Assembly: GCA_020637555.1 (NCBI GenBank)
Contig: JACKKF010000013.1
Coordinates: 460,001-524,000 of the forward strand
Reading direction: 5' to 3'
Length of the DNA stretch: 64,000 bases
DNA from: Rhodobacter sp.
GTDB taxonomy: Bacteria; Pseudomonadota; Alphaproteobacteria; Rhodobacterales; Rhodobacteraceae
Each line of letters begins with the position of its first letter. Positions within the stretch are counted from its first letter, which is position 1. The position numbers and the translations under genes were made by a program. The notes beneath the pieces were generated by a model. That model was not told the DNA's origin and made no database searches. It saw only the letters and a program-made list of their open reading frames with translations. Of the stretch, positions 41,317-50,178 are shown piece by piece.

Positions 41317-41356
41317 GGGCCCCGCGTCGTCCCAACCACGCGGGGCCCGACCTTTT
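41317..41356 (+). terminator. terminator/attenuator between binding protein and cyclase gene
   Basis: GGGCCCCGCGT / ACGCGGGGCCC, an 11-bp perfect stem with a 10-nt loop, followed by GACCTTTT. It lies between two same-strand genes and ends just before the cyclase ribosome site, so partial termination is likely. Confidence 0.7.
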
Positions 41357-41375
41357 CCTGCCACAGGAGTTTGCC

Positions 41376-42149
41376 ATGGCACGCCGTCTTGTTGATCTGT
41401 CCGTTCCGCTGATGGGGGGGATCGCGTCGGACCCGCCGGGTCTGGGCCCGCAAATCGACTATGTGGACCATGACACCGGGGCTCGGGATTTCGAAAAGAT
41501 CTTTGGCATTCCCGTCAGCAAGCAGCTGGACGGCAAGGGCGCCGCTGTCGAACGGCTGGTCGCCACCACGCATTCGGGCACGCATATGGATGCGCCCTGG
41601 CATTATCATCCGACCATGGACAACGGCAAACCGGCCTGGCGGATCGACGACATCCCGCTGGACTGGTGCATGGGGCCCGGGGTGAAGCTGGACTTTCGCC
41701 ACCTGCCCGACGGTCATGTCGTCACCGCCGCCGAGGTCGAGGCCGAACTGGCGCGTATCGGCCATGATCTGCAACCGGGCGACATCGTTCTGGTGAACAC
41801 CCGCGCCGGCGCGCGCTATGGGCAGGACGACTATGTCGCCGCCGGTTGCGGCATGGGGCGCGAGGCGACGCTGTGGCTGACCGCCCGCGGCATGCGCGTC
41901 TGCGGCATCGACGCCTGGAGCTGGGACCCGCCGCTGGCCTCGCAGATGGACAGGATCCGCGAAACGGGTGACTGGTCGCTTTTCTGGGAGGGGCACAAGG
42001 CCGGCGCCGAAACGATCTATTGCCACATGGAAAAGCTGGGCAATCTGGAAAGCCTGCCCGCAACCGGGTTCGAGGTGATCTGCTTCCCCGTGAACGTCAA
42101 GTCCGCCTCGGCTGGCTGGGTGCGCCCGGTCGCCGTGCTGGAGGACTGA
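41376..42149 (+). CDS. cyclase-family metal-dependent hydrolase (kynurenine formamidase-like)
   Basis: 257 aa. The family motif HSGTHMDAPWHYHP (about 66-79) supplies the metal-binding His and Asp. Other conserved parts are the N-terminal VDLSVPLMGGIASDPPG and the C-terminal VNVKSASAGWVRPVAVLED. Known members hydrolyse amide or lactone bonds (N-formylkynurenine, isatin, cyclic imides). It may process the ligand of the upstream ABC importer. Start at the ATG after CACAGGAG. Confidence 0.9.
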   Translation: MARRLVDLSVPLMGGIASDPPGLGPQIDYVDHDTGARDFEKIFGIPVSKQLDGKGAAVERLVATTHSGTHMDAPWHYHPTMDNGKPAWRIDDIPLDWCMGPGVKLDFRHLPDGHVVTAAEVEAELARIGHDLQPGDIVLVNTRAGARYGQDDYVAAGCGMGREATLWLTARGMRVCGIDAWSWDPPLASQMDRIRETGDWSLFWEGHKAGAETIYCHMEKLGNLESLPATGFEVICFPVNVKSASAGWVRPVAVLED

Positions 42150-42153
42150 GGCA

Positions 42154-42200
42154 GGGCGCGCTGCCGCGCCCGCCTGCAAGCGGCCCCGCGCCGTCGGGGC
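42154..42200. terminator. two hairpins between converging genes, bidirectional terminator region
   Basis: GGGCGCG/CGCGCCC (42154-42171) and GCCCCG/CGGGGC (42183-42200) lie between the converging cyclase and SDR genes. Neither has a clear T run. Confidence 0.5.
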
Positions 42201-42226
42201 AGGGCAGGGTTGCGCCGTCGCGCGGG

Positions 42227-43117
42227 TCAGTCGAAATCCAGCGGCACGCCCACCGGCTGCCAGGCCATCGGCCGCTGGTCCAGCGACGCCGCGATCGACG
42301 CCGCGGTCCAGCCGTCCGGGGCCAGGCGGATATCCTGCTCGGCGGGGTGGGTCCACAGCGAAAGGCGGTCGCCGCCGATCCCCAGGGCCTGCCCGGTGAT
42401 CCCGCGCGCCGCGTCCGAGGCCAGGAAAACCACCAGCGGCGCGACATCCTGGGGCGGGCCGATCCCCTTTTCGCGCAGCGCCCGCGGCAGGGGTTCGCCC
42501 CGCTCCAGCGCGGCGACATGAGGCGCCAGCGCCGGGATGGTCGCGGTCATGCGCGTCAGCGCGGTCGGGACGATGGCGTTCACGCCAACCCCGTCGCGCG
42601 CCAGTTCCAGCGCCCAGCTGCGCATCATCCCGACGATCCCGGCCTTGGCCGCGGCATAGGCGCCCTGGCCGAAATTGCCCTGCTGCCCGGCGGGCGAGGC
42701 CGTCAGGATCAGGCTGCCGCCGCCGCCCTGGGCGCGAAACTGGCGCGCGGCAGCGCGACCACACTGAAAGCTGCCCCGCAAATGCGTGCCGACCACCAGG
42801 TCAAAGGCGTCGTCCTCGGTCTTCCAGAGAACCGAATCGCGCAGAACGCCCGCGCAGGCGAACAGCGAATCCAGTCTGCCAAACGTGTCGACCGCCGCGG
42901 CGACGCAGGCTTCGGCCGATCCGTCCTGGCCGATCGCCGCCGCAACGGCCGTGGCCTGGCCCCCTTCGTCCCGGATCGCGGTGACCACGGCCTGTGCCGC
43001 CGCACCGTCAATGTCGTTCACCACGACCGACGCCCCGGACCGCGCCATGGCCAGGGCGGTTGCCCGCCCGATGCCCAGCCCGGCGCCGGTAATCAGTGCC
43101 ACCTTGCCCGACAGCAT
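42227..43117 (-). CDS. SDR-family dehydrogenase, 3-hydroxyacyl-CoA-dehydrogenase-like
   Basis: 296 aa. Cofactor motif ALITGAGLGIGRATALAMA (about 7-25), FACAGVLRDS, catalytic LTASPAGQQGNFGQGAYAAAKAG (Ser/Tyr/Lys, about 138-160). The C-terminal extension (about 240-296) is longer than in a plain SDR and resembles the hydroxyacyl-CoA dehydrogenase part of multifunctional beta-oxidation enzymes. It is last gene of an operon with acyl-CoA synthetase and enoyl-CoA hydratase, so it likely performs the 3-hydroxyacyl-CoA oxidation step. Confidence 0.9.
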   Translation of the reverse strand: MLSGKVALITGAGLGIGRATALAMARSGASVVVNDIDGAAAQAVVTAIRDEGGQATAVAAAIGQDGSAEACVAAAVDTFGRLDSLFACAGVLRDSVLWKTEDDAFDLVVGTHLRGSFQCGRAAARQFRAQGGGGSLILTASPAGQQGNFGQGAYAAAKAGIVGMMRSWALELARDGVGVNAIVPTALTRMTATIPALAPHVAALERGEPLPRALREKGIGPPQDVAPLVVFLASDAARGITGQALGIGGDRLSLWTHPAEQDIRLAPDGWTAASIAASLDQRPMAWQPVGVPLDFD

Positions 43118-43926
43118 CAGCGCCCCCTGTAGACCGCGGGGCGTTTTTCCATGAAGGCGCGCGGCCCCTCGCGCGCGTCCTCGGTTGCCATGACCACGCG
43201 CTTGGCGCGGTCCTCCATCACATAGCCCTCGGCCAGGGTGACCCCGCTGGCGGCGATCACCGTGCGCTTGATCTGCTGAACGGCCACCGGCGCGTTGGCG
43301 GCCACCTTGCGCGCGATCTCCATCGCGGCGTCCATCAGGGCCTCAGGGGCGACGATGCGGCCGATCAGCCCGGCGTTCAGCGCGGTGTCGGCGTCGATCG
43401 CGGCACCGGTCAACATCATCTCCATCGCGAGGGCATAGGGGATCTGTCGGGGCAGGCGGACCAGGGCGCCGGCAAAGGGAATCACGCCGCGCACGGCCTC
43501 GGGCAGGGCAAAGGTGGCGTGGGGGACAGCGATACGGATGTCGGTGCCCAGCAATGTTTCCATCCCGCCCGCCATGCAGGCACCGTTGACGGCGGCGATC
43601 ACCGGCTTGACCAGATCGAAGCCGCGCTGCGCGATGCGGGCGTTGATGCCGTCATCGGCCAGAAAGCGGCGATCCCAGTCGTCCTGCGGCTGGCGCGCGC
43701 CCGACAGCAGCGGCAAGGACAGCGCAAGATCGCCCCCCGCGCAAAAGGCCTTGTCCCCCGCGCCGGTCAGCACCACGGCGCGGATCGCGTCATCGGCCGC
43801 GATTTCGTCCATCGCGTCGGCCAGCCGGCAGGCCAGTTCGGGGCTGAGCGCGTTACGGGCCTGCGGGCGGTTCAGCGTCAGGATCGCGACCGCGCCGTCG
43901 CGGTCGAACAGCAAGGGCGAGCTCAT
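43117..43926 (-). CDS. enoyl-CoA hydratase/isomerase family protein
   Basis: 269 aa from the ATG at 43926, which overlaps the acyl-CoA synthetase stop as ATGA. Crotonase-fold landmarks are ILTLNRPQARNALSPEL (about 14-30), the oxyanion region AGDKAFCAGGDLAL (about 58-70), NGACMAGGMETLLGTDIRIAVPHATFALPEAVRGVIPFAG (about 115-155, including the LPE Glu), and a C-terminal EGPRAFMEKRPAVYRGR. It hydrates or isomerises the enoyl-CoA made in this operon. Its stop shares one base with the downstream SDR start. Confidence 0.95.
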   Translation of the reverse strand: MSSPLLFDRDGAVAILTLNRPQARNALSPELACRLADAMDEIAADDAIRAVVLTGAGDKAFCAGGDLALSLPLLSGARQPQDDWDRRFLADDGINARIAQRGFDLVKPVIAAVNGACMAGGMETLLGTDIRIAVPHATFALPEAVRGVIPFAGALVRLPRQIPYALAMEMMLTGAAIDADTALNAGLIGRIVAPEALMDAAMEIARKVAANAPVAVQQIKRTVIAASGVTLAEGYVMEDRAKRVVMATEDAREGPRAFMEKRPAVYRGR

Positions 43927-45635
43927 GCGCGAACCGCCTTGACCCTGCCATCGCGCAGCGCGGCAACGGCGGCCTCGCGCAGGGCGAATTTCTGGACCTT
44001 CCCGTTGGCGGTCATTGGCAGCTCCTCCACGATTTCCACATATTTCGGCATCTTGTGCCGGGCCATACGGGTTCGGCAATGGGCCTGCAACTCGGCCGGG
44101 GTGGCGGCCGCGCCGTCGACCAGCACCACGACGGCATAGCTTTCCTCGCCCAGGTCGGGATCGGGGACGCCGACGACCTGCGCCTGGCTGACCGCCGGAT
44201 GATCCAGCAGGCAGTCCTCGATCTCGACCGGATAGACGTTTTCGCCGCCGCGGATGATCATGTCCTTGAGCCGGCCGACAATGCGCAGATGCCCGGTCGA
44301 TTCCAGAACCGCCAGATCGCCCGAATGCAGCCAGCCGTCAGGGTCGATGGCCTCGGCCGTCTTTTCGGGCATGTCGAAATAACCCTTCATCACCAGATAG
44401 CCGCGAATGCACAGCTCTCCCGACTGGCCAAAGGGCAGGGTCTGGCCGGTTTCCACATCGGCGATGCGGATCTCGGTGTGGGGCAGGGGCACGCCCGCGG
44501 TCGAGACACGGATCTCCAGCGGGTCGCTGTCCCGGGTCTGGGTGATGATCGGGCTGCACTCGGTCATGCCCATGATGATCATGGGATCTCCGCCCGTGAC
44601 CTCGCGCAGTTTCAGCATCAGGCTGGGCGGGATCGAGGTTCCCCCGGTGATGATCCGCCGCAACCGGCGCGAATCGCGCGGCCCATAATCGGGGTGTTCC
44701 AGCATCCGCACCATCATCGTCGGCACGGCATTGATCAGCGACGGGCGGAATTCCTGCCACAGGGCCAACATGCGCGCGGGGTCAAAGCTGTCCATGGTCA
44801 CCAGCGTGCCGCCACAGGCCGCCATGGCCATGACGTTGCACACGCAGCCCGCGGTGTGGAACAGCGGCATCGCGGACAGCATCAGGTCGTCGGCGGTATA
44901 GCCGCCGCGGTCCGCCATCAGACGCGCATTGTTGACGGTCGAATGATGGGTCAGCATCGCGCCCTTGGGCTTGCCCGTGGTGCCACTGGTGTATTGGATC
45001 TGGGCCACATCCCGCGGTTGGACCGCGGCCTGCCGGTCTGCACGCGCGGTGTCATCCAGGCTGCGTCCGGTGGTCAGAAGCGATTCGAAGGGGCGGGCGA
45101 AAGCGGCGTCCCCCCCGATGACGCACAGCCGCCGCAGCGCGGGAAAGGGGCCCGCGGCCTGTCGCAATCCGTCCCCGGCCGACGCAAGATCCGGCATCAG
45201 CGCGCGCAGATCGCCGGCAATGTCGCTGCCACGGAAGCCCGGCGCGAAAAACAGCGCGGCCACCTGTCCCTGATCCAGTAGATAGGCCAGTTCGGCGGGC
45301 TTGAGCGCGGGGTTCACCGTGACCAGCACGACACCGGCCTTGGCCAGCGCATATTCCAGCAGCACCCAGGCGGGGCAGTTCTGCGCCATCACCGCTACGC
45401 GCGCACCTGGGGCGATGCCCCAGTCGATGATCCCGCGCGCCAGAGCGTCGGCGTCGGCCTTGAGCTGGGCATAGGTCCAGCGGGTCGACACCGCACCGCC
45501 CTGTTCGTCCACCACCACCGCCAGGCGATCGGGAACCGCCCCGGCCTGACGATCCAGCAAGTCGCCCAGGGTCATGTCCCACAGGGCCGGGCCATCCTCG
45601 CTTGCCGGCCAGTAGGCCAGGGTCTGATCGCTCAT
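43923..45635 (-). CDS. AMP-forming acyl-CoA synthetase
   Basis: 570 aa. The P-loop-like YTSGTTGKPKGAMLTH (about 215-230), the adenine-site MIIMGMTECSPI, the core GWLHSGDLAVLESTGHLRIVGRLKDMIIRGGENVYPVEIE (about 443-482) and the catalytic Lys in MTANGKVQKFAL (about 545) are all present. It is most like medium/long-chain fatty acid CoA ligases (FadD3/FadK style). It starts the operon and activates a carboxylic acid for the hydratase and dehydrogenase. It is divergent from a MarR-type regulator with a dyad between them. Confidence 0.96.
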   Translation of the reverse strand: MSDQTLAYWPASEDGPALWDMTLGDLLDRQAGAVPDRLAVVVDEQGGAVSTRWTYAQLKADADALARGIIDWGIAPGARVAVMAQNCPAWVLLEYALAKAGVVLVTVNPALKPAELAYLLDQGQVAALFFAPGFRGSDIAGDLRALMPDLASAGDGLRQAAGPFPALRRLCVIGGDAAFARPFESLLTTGRSLDDTARADRQAAVQPRDVAQIQYTSGTTGKPKGAMLTHHSTVNNARLMADRGGYTADDLMLSAMPLFHTAGCVCNVMAMAACGGTLVTMDSFDPARMLALWQEFRPSLINAVPTMMVRMLEHPDYGPRDSRRLRRIITGGTSIPPSLMLKLREVTGGDPMIIMGMTECSPIITQTRDSDPLEIRVSTAGVPLPHTEIRIADVETGQTLPFGQSGELCIRGYLVMKGYFDMPEKTAEAIDPDGWLHSGDLAVLESTGHLRIVGRLKDMIIRGGENVYPVEIEDCLLDHPAVSQAQVVGVPDPDLGEESYAVVVLVDGAAATPAELQAHCRTRMARHKMPKYVEIVEELPMTANGKVQKFALREAAVAALRDGRVKAVRA

Positions 45636-45692
45636 GTGTTGGTCTCCCTTGCTGGTCCACGACGGACTGGACAGGCTTCGAACAGAGTGTTA

Positions 45693-45705
45693 TCGAATTG
45701 TTCGA
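45693..45705. promoter_or_regulatory. inverted repeat TCGAA-TTG-TTCGA, candidate MarR operator
   Basis: A perfect 5-bp dyad with a 3-bp centre in the 108-bp gap between the divergent acyl-CoA synthetase and marR genes, 57 bp from the synthetase ATG and 38 bp from the marR ATG. This spacing and shape fit a MarR dimer site controlling both directions. Confidence 0.65.
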
Positions 45706-45743
45706 CATCAATCAATATGACGTTGACCAGTTCGAGGATCCAC

Positions 45744-46238
45744 ATGCAAGGTGCCGCCGCCCGACTGTCCGAAGATGCCGACGCCGGAACCGACCTGCCG
45801 CTGAGCCTGCAGCCGGCGCTGGCGGACAGCGTCAACTTCCGGCTGCGGATGGCGCAGATCCTGGCCTACAAATCGTTCGAGGCGACCACGCCCGACCACG
45901 GCGGCGCAGCGCGATATCTGGGGCTGCTGTCGATCATCTGCCAGAACCCGGGCCAGCCCCAGCATCGCCTGGCCGAGGCCGTGGGCCTGCAACGCTCCAG
46001 CCTGGTGCCGATCCTGGACCGGATGGAAAAGAACGGCATCCTCGAACGCCGGGCGGTCGATGGCGACCGACGCGCGAATGCCGTGTGGGTGACCCCGCTG
46101 GGCGAGGAGATCGTCGCGGACCTGAGCGCCCGCGCGAACGAGGTCGAGGCGCAGACCCTGGCCGGTTTCACCGATGCCGAGGTTGCGCAACTGCGGGACA
46201 TGCTGGACCGCGTCATCAGCAATTTCCGGTGTCTGTAA
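45744..46238 (+). CDS. MarR-family transcriptional regulator
   Basis: 164 aa from the ATG at 45744. The upstream open frame has no family similarity. The winged HTH appears as RYLGLLSIICQNPGQPQHRLAEAVGLQRSSLVPILDRMEKNGILERRAVDGDRRANAVWVTPLGEEI (about 53-120), flanked by dimerisation helices. MarR proteins of this size commonly sense aromatic acids or their CoA thioesters. The divergent CoA-ligase operon is the obvious target, and the following TRAP operon may be another. Confidence 0.92.
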   Translation: MQGAAARLSEDADAGTDLPLSLQPALADSVNFRLRMAQILAYKSFEATTPDHGGAARYLGLLSIICQNPGQPQHRLAEAVGLQRSSLVPILDRMEKNGILERRAVDGDRRANAVWVTPLGEEIVADLSARANEVEAQTLAGFTDAEVAQLRDMLDRVISNFRCL

Positions 46239-46280
46239 GGGCGCCGGATTCGGCCGCCCGTCGTGGTGACGGCGCGGCCC

Positions 46281-46305
46281 GGCACGAGGTTGGAGGCCTC
46301 GTGCC
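46281..46305 (+). other. hairpin in the leader of the second TRAP operon
   Basis: GGCACGAGG / CCTCGTGCC, 9-bp perfect stem with a 7-nt loop, ending just before the AGGGAGGG ribosome site of dctP. There is no T run. It could be the marR transcript end or an mRNA-stabilising leader. Confidence 0.5.
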
Positions 46306-46324
46306 CTGTCAGGGAGGGAAGACC

Positions 46325-47362
46325 ATGAATGCCGTTCACTGGACTGCCGGCACTGCGCTTGCGCTTTCGGTAGCCGCCAGCGCCATCACCGCCGCATCCG
46401 CGCAGGAGGTCACCTGGGCCTTCTCGCACTGGGTGCCGCCGCAATCCGAAATCCAGGTCTCGGGGTTCGAGCCCTGGGCGCAGTCGATCAACGAGGCCTC
46501 GAACGGGCGTATCCAGATCGACATCTACCCCGCGCAGCAACTGGGCGCGGCGGCCGATCACTATGACATGGCGCGCGATGGGGTCGTGGACATCGGGTTT
46601 GTGAACCCTGGCTATCAGGCGGGCCGTTTCCCGATCATCGCCGCCGCCGAGTTGCCGTTCCTGGCGTCGAACGCCACCGGCGCCAGCCGGGCGCTGGATG
46701 AATGGTATGCCCAATACGCAGCGCAAGAGATGCCCGATGTGCATGTCTGCATGGTGCATCTGCATCACCCGGGCACGCTGCACGCGACGCGGGGCCCCGT
46801 CGCCGCGCCTTCCGACTTTGCCGGGATGAACATTCGCCCGCCGCAAGCCACCATCGCCCGCATGATCAGCCTGATGGGCGCCAGCCCCGTGCAGGTGCCC
46901 GCGCCCGAGATGCGCGCCATCCTGTCGTCCGGCGGGGCGGATGCCACCGTGTCGCCCTGGGACAGCCTGCGGCTGTTCGGTGTCGAGGACGTCGTGACCC
47001 ATCACCTGGATCTGCCGCTTTACAGCGTGGCCTTCGTCTATGCGATCAACCAGGCCAGCTATGACGCGCTGTCGCCCGAAAACCGCGCGGTGATCGACGA
47101 TCACTGCACCCCGGACTGGGCCGAACGCATCACGACGGGCTGGGATCATGTCGATGTCGCCGCCTATGAACGCATGAAGCAGGACCCGACGCAAACCTTC
47201 TACACGCCCGATGCCGACCAGATGGCGGCATGGATGGCCGTGTCGGATCAGGTGCGCGCGGAATGGGCCGACAACGCCCGCGCCGCCGGTCTGGCAGACC
47301 CCGAGGCCGCCCTGGCGGATCTGGAAGCGCGCCTGCGCGCCGCCGGCGGCGCCTACGAGTGA
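46325..47362 (+). CDS. dctP: TRAP transporter substrate-binding protein, DctP family (second)
   Basis: 345 aa, signal peptide ending ITAASA (about 26). DctP features are WAFSHWVPPQSEIQVSGFEPWAQSI (about 31-55), IDIYPAQQLGAAADHYDMARDGVVDIGFVNPGY, and the ligand region FAGMNIRPPQATIARMISLMGASPVQVPAPEM (Arg, about 180). It binds a carboxylate in the periplasm for the DctQ/DctM pair downstream. It lies next to the CoA-ligase operon and shares its intergenic regulator, so a fatty- or aromatic-acid-like substrate is plausible. Confidence 0.93.
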   Translation: MNAVHWTAGTALALSVAASAITAASAQEVTWAFSHWVPPQSEIQVSGFEPWAQSINEASNGRIQIDIYPAQQLGAAADHYDMARDGVVDIGFVNPGYQAGRFPIIAAAELPFLASNATGASRALDEWYAQYAAQEMPDVHVCMVHLHHPGTLHATRGPVAAPSDFAGMNIRPPQATIARMISLMGASPVQVPAPEMRAILSSGGADATVSPWDSLRLFGVEDVVTHHLDLPLYSVAFVYAINQASYDALSPENRAVIDDHCTPDWAERITTGWDHVDVAAYERMKQDPTQTFYTPDADQMAAWMAVSDQVRAEWADNARAAGLADPEAALADLEARLRAAGGAYE

Positions 47363-47371
47363 CCGACTGCA

Positions 47372-47397
47372 CCCCGGCCCGTTCGCGCGGGCCGGGG
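47372..47397 (+). other. intercistronic hairpin between dctP and dctQ (second TRAP operon)
   Basis: CCCCGGCCCG / CGGGCCGGGG, a 10-bp perfect stem with a 6-nt loop, starting 9 bp after the dctP stop and 22 bp before the dctQ start. Confidence 0.65.
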
Positions 47398-47418
47398 GCG
47401 TTCTGCCGGAGGGAAGGC

Positions 47419-47946
47419 ATGTCGCGCTTCTTCGACTTGTTCTGTCGTGGTGTCGAATGGATCGCCGCGATCCTGCTGGGCTCGGTCACGGCGCTGGTCG
47501 TCGTGTCGACCCTGGGCCGCTATCTGTTCGCGATGCCGGTGCCCGACAGTTTCGACATCTCGCGCCTGGTGCTGGGCGCCTGCCTGGCCTGGGGCTTTGC
47601 CGTGATCGGGCTGCGTGGCGGGCACATCCAGGTGGATCTGGTGGCCGAGTCCCTGGGCCCGCGTCTGCGTCGGGCCGTCGATGCGCTGGCCTGGGCCGCG
47701 CTTCTGGTGTTCGCGATCCTGCTGGTGTGGAAAACCTGGGGCCGTGTGCTGTCCGCGCAGGCGTCGGGTGAGACAACCTTTGACCTTCGGCTGCCGCTCT
47801 GGCCGTTTCTGGCGCTGATCTGGGCGGGTCTTGCCGCCAGCTGCGTGACCATCAGCGCCAAGCTGCTGCGCATTCTGACCGGGGCCGAGACGGTCGCCTC
47901 GGCCGACAACCAGGAACTGGACGAGGCAAAGCGTGGCCTACGCTGA
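47419..47946 (+). CDS. dctQ: TRAP transporter small permease, DctQ family (second)
   Basis: 175 aa, four TM helices. Family sequence ALVVVSTLGRYLFAMPVPDSFDISRLVLGACLAWGFAVIGLRGGHIQVDLVAESL (about 25-78), with the conserved R-GGHI-x-VDL patch. Start at the ATG behind GGAGGG. Its end overlaps the dctM start by 14 bp. Confidence 0.93.
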   Translation: MSRFFDLFCRGVEWIAAILLGSVTALVVVSTLGRYLFAMPVPDSFDISRLVLGACLAWGFAVIGLRGGHIQVDLVAESLGPRLRRAVDALAWAALLVFAILLVWKTWGRVLSAQASGETTFDLRLPLWPFLALIWAGLAASCVTISAKLLRILTGAETVASADNQELDEAKRGLR

Positions 47947-49225
47947 TCTGATCGCCATCTCGGGCTTTGTCGCCCTGTTCGCCATGCTGCTGCTGCGGGT
48001 GCCGATCGGTGTCGCGCTGGGGCTGGTCGGGGTCTTTGGGTATGGCGCGATCCGGGGCATGGCCCCGGCGCTGAACCTGCTGGCGACCTCGCCCGTCCGG
48101 GTGCTGACAGATTTCAACCTGTCGCTGGTGGTGTTCTTCATCCTCATGGGATCGTTCGCGACCAATTCGGGCATGAGCCGCGAGATGTTCCGCGCCGCCA
48201 ACGCCTGGTTCGGCGCGTTCCGGGGCGGGGTGGCGATGTCCACCATTGCCGCCTGTGCGGGATTCGCGGCGATCTGCGGATCGTCGGTTGCCACCGCCGC
48301 CACCATGACCCGCATCGCCCTGCCAGAGATGCGCCGTTTCGGCTACCGCGAGGAAACCGCAACCGGCGTCATCGCCGCCGGCGGCACGCTGGGGATCATG
48401 ATCCCGCCGTCGGTGGTGATGGTGGTCTATGCCTATATCACCGAAACCGACGTCAGCAGGCTGTTCATCGCGGGGATCATTCCCGGGTCGCTGGCGGTGG
48501 TGCTCTACATGGGAACCGTGCTGATCGCCCACCGGCGCGGTCTGCCCGCCGGTCAGCCCTTTTCCCTGACCGAGGCCATGCGCGCCCTTTCCGGCATCTG
48601 GGCGGTGGCGCTGCTTTTCCTGGCGGTGATCGGGTCGATCTATCTGGGTGTCGCCACCCCGACCGAAGCCTCGGCCATCGGCGCCGCCGCGACGCTGGCC
48701 ATTGGCCTGCTGCGTGGCCAGCTGGACGGGCCAAAGGTCATGGCCTGCCTGGTGGAGTCGCTGCGAACCTCGGTTTCGGTATTTTCGGTTCTGATCGGGG
48801 CGGTGCTGTTCGGCTATTTCCTGGCGATCACGCGCTCGCCGCAGAAACTGACCGAATGGCTGGTCGGGCTGGATCTGTCGGCCCACGGCACGCTGGCGCT
48901 GATTCTCATCGCCTTTGTTCTGGCGGGATGCATCCTGGACACGATGGCCATGATCCTGCTGCTGGTGCCGATCGTCTTTCCGGTGGTCATGCAGCTGGGC
49001 TTTGATGCCGTCTGGTTCGGGGTCATCATCGTGATGGTCGCGGAACTGGGCATGATCACGCCGCCGGTGGGGATCAATGTGTTCGTCATCAACATGATCG
49101 CCAAGGAGGTTCCGCTGACCACGATCTTCAAGGGCGTGCTGCCGTTCGTCGTGACCGATATCCTGCGGCTGGTGCTGCTGGTGGCCTTTCCGGCGCTGGT
49201 GCTGTTCCTGCCCTCGACGATGTAA
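47933..49225 (+). CDS. dctM: TRAP transporter large permease, DctM family (second)
   Basis: 430 aa, 11-12 TM helices, starting with a GTG inside the dctQ 3' end. Motifs are FILMGSFATNSGMSREMF (about 63-80), AICGSSVATAATMTRIALPEM, GTLGIMIPPSVVMVVYAYITE (about 150-170), VATPTEASAIGAAATLA, and AELGMITPPVGINVFVINMI near the end. Intact and of normal length. It completes a Na+-coupled carboxylate importer. Confidence 0.95.
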   Translation: MAYADLIAISGFVALFAMLLLRVPIGVALGLVGVFGYGAIRGMAPALNLLATSPVRVLTDFNLSLVVFFILMGSFATNSGMSREMFRAANAWFGAFRGGVAMSTIAACAGFAAICGSSVATAATMTRIALPEMRRFGYREETATGVIAAGGTLGIMIPPSVVMVVYAYITETDVSRLFIAGIIPGSLAVVLYMGTVLIAHRRGLPAGQPFSLTEAMRALSGIWAVALLFLAVIGSIYLGVATPTEASAIGAAATLAIGLLRGQLDGPKVMACLVESLRTSVSVFSVLIGAVLFGYFLAITRSPQKLTEWLVGLDLSAHGTLALILIAFVLAGCILDTMAMILLLVPIVFPVVMQLGFDAVWFGVIIVMVAELGMITPPVGINVFVINMIAKEVPLTTIFKGVLPFVVTDILRLVLLVAFPALVLFLPSTM

Positions 49226-49230
49226 CGACG

Positions 49231-50178
49231 TCAGGCACCCGCGCGCATCGGGGTGCCCGGCGGCACGGGTGCCTGATTGCGCTGCGCGACGGTCAGGATC
49301 TTGTCGCGCATGTGCGCCAGCGCGGGATGCGGCACCCGTCCACGCAGCGTCGCGATGGACCAGACGCCCTGTATCCCCAGGTCCAGCGGGATGTGCCGCA
49401 ACAGACCCTGCGCCAGAACGCTGCGCACCGTGCCGAATGTCGTCAGCAGGATCAGGTCGCTTTCCGCGACCGCATCGCGCAACGCCGCGATGTTGTGGCT
49501 GTCGATGGCGATGACCGGATCGCTCGGCGGCGCGTCGCTGCCCAGGAACCGCAAAAAGGCGCGCTCGACCGCGGCGGGGAAATGCGTGGCCGCAAATCGG
49601 TAGCGGCACAGATCGGCCGGGCCGGGCGCGGCGATATCCAGCAAGGGATGGCCGGCGCGGCAAAAGGCGCCGCCCGGCTGCGGCGGAAGTTCGGTCAGAT
49701 CCATGTCGTCCACATCCGACCGCAGGTCGCGGGCATCACCGACGATCAGGTCCAGATCCTCGGCGCGCAGGCGCTGGATCAGGGCGGTCGTTTCATTGAC
49801 GATCAGGTCCAGCTTGACCTTGGGGTGGTCCCGGTGCCAGTCGGCCAGGATTGGTCCGCCAAGCGAGGTGGAAAACACCGCCGTCATGCCGATGCGGATA
49901 TGGCCGCTTTCGCCGGACTCGAGGTTGTCGAGATACCGCTCCAGGTTCCGGGCCTCGAACAGGACCGCGTCCACGCGGTCCAGAATTCCCCGCGCGGCCG
50001 AGGTCAGCCGGACCGGCCGTTCCGAGCGTTCGAACAAGGTCAGGCCCAGCCGCCGTTCAAGGCTGCGGATCGAATTGCTCAAGGCCGGTTGCGAAATGTT
50101 CGCAAGCTCGGCGGCGCGGGCAAAGCTGCGTTCCTGCGCAACCAGGCTGAAGTGGTGCAACTGTGTCAGGTTGAACAT
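49231..50178 (-). CDS. LysR-family transcriptional regulator
   Basis: 315 aa from the ATG at 50178 (MFNLTQLHHFSLVAQERSFARAAELANISQPALSNSIRSLERRLGLTLFER). The open frame upstream is Arg-rich and not part of the family. The effector domain covers about 90-300. It is divergent from the 2-oxo acid operon, 329 bp from the preferred start of the ferredoxin oxidoreductase, and is its most likely regulator. It converges on the second TRAP operon with 5 bp between stops. Confidence 0.93.
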   Translation of the reverse strand: MFNLTQLHHFSLVAQERSFARAAELANISQPALSNSIRSLERRLGLTLFERSERPVRLTSAARGILDRVDAVLFEARNLERYLDNLESGESGHIRIGMTAVFSTSLGGPILADWHRDHPKVKLDLIVNETTALIQRLRAEDLDLIVGDARDLRSDVDDMDLTELPPQPGGAFCRAGHPLLDIAAPGPADLCRYRFAATHFPAAVERAFLRFLGSDAPPSDPVIAIDSHNIAALRDAVAESDLILLTTFGTVRSVLAQGLLRHIPLDLGIQGVWSIATLRGRVPHPALAHMRDKILTVAQRNQAPVPPGTPMRAGA

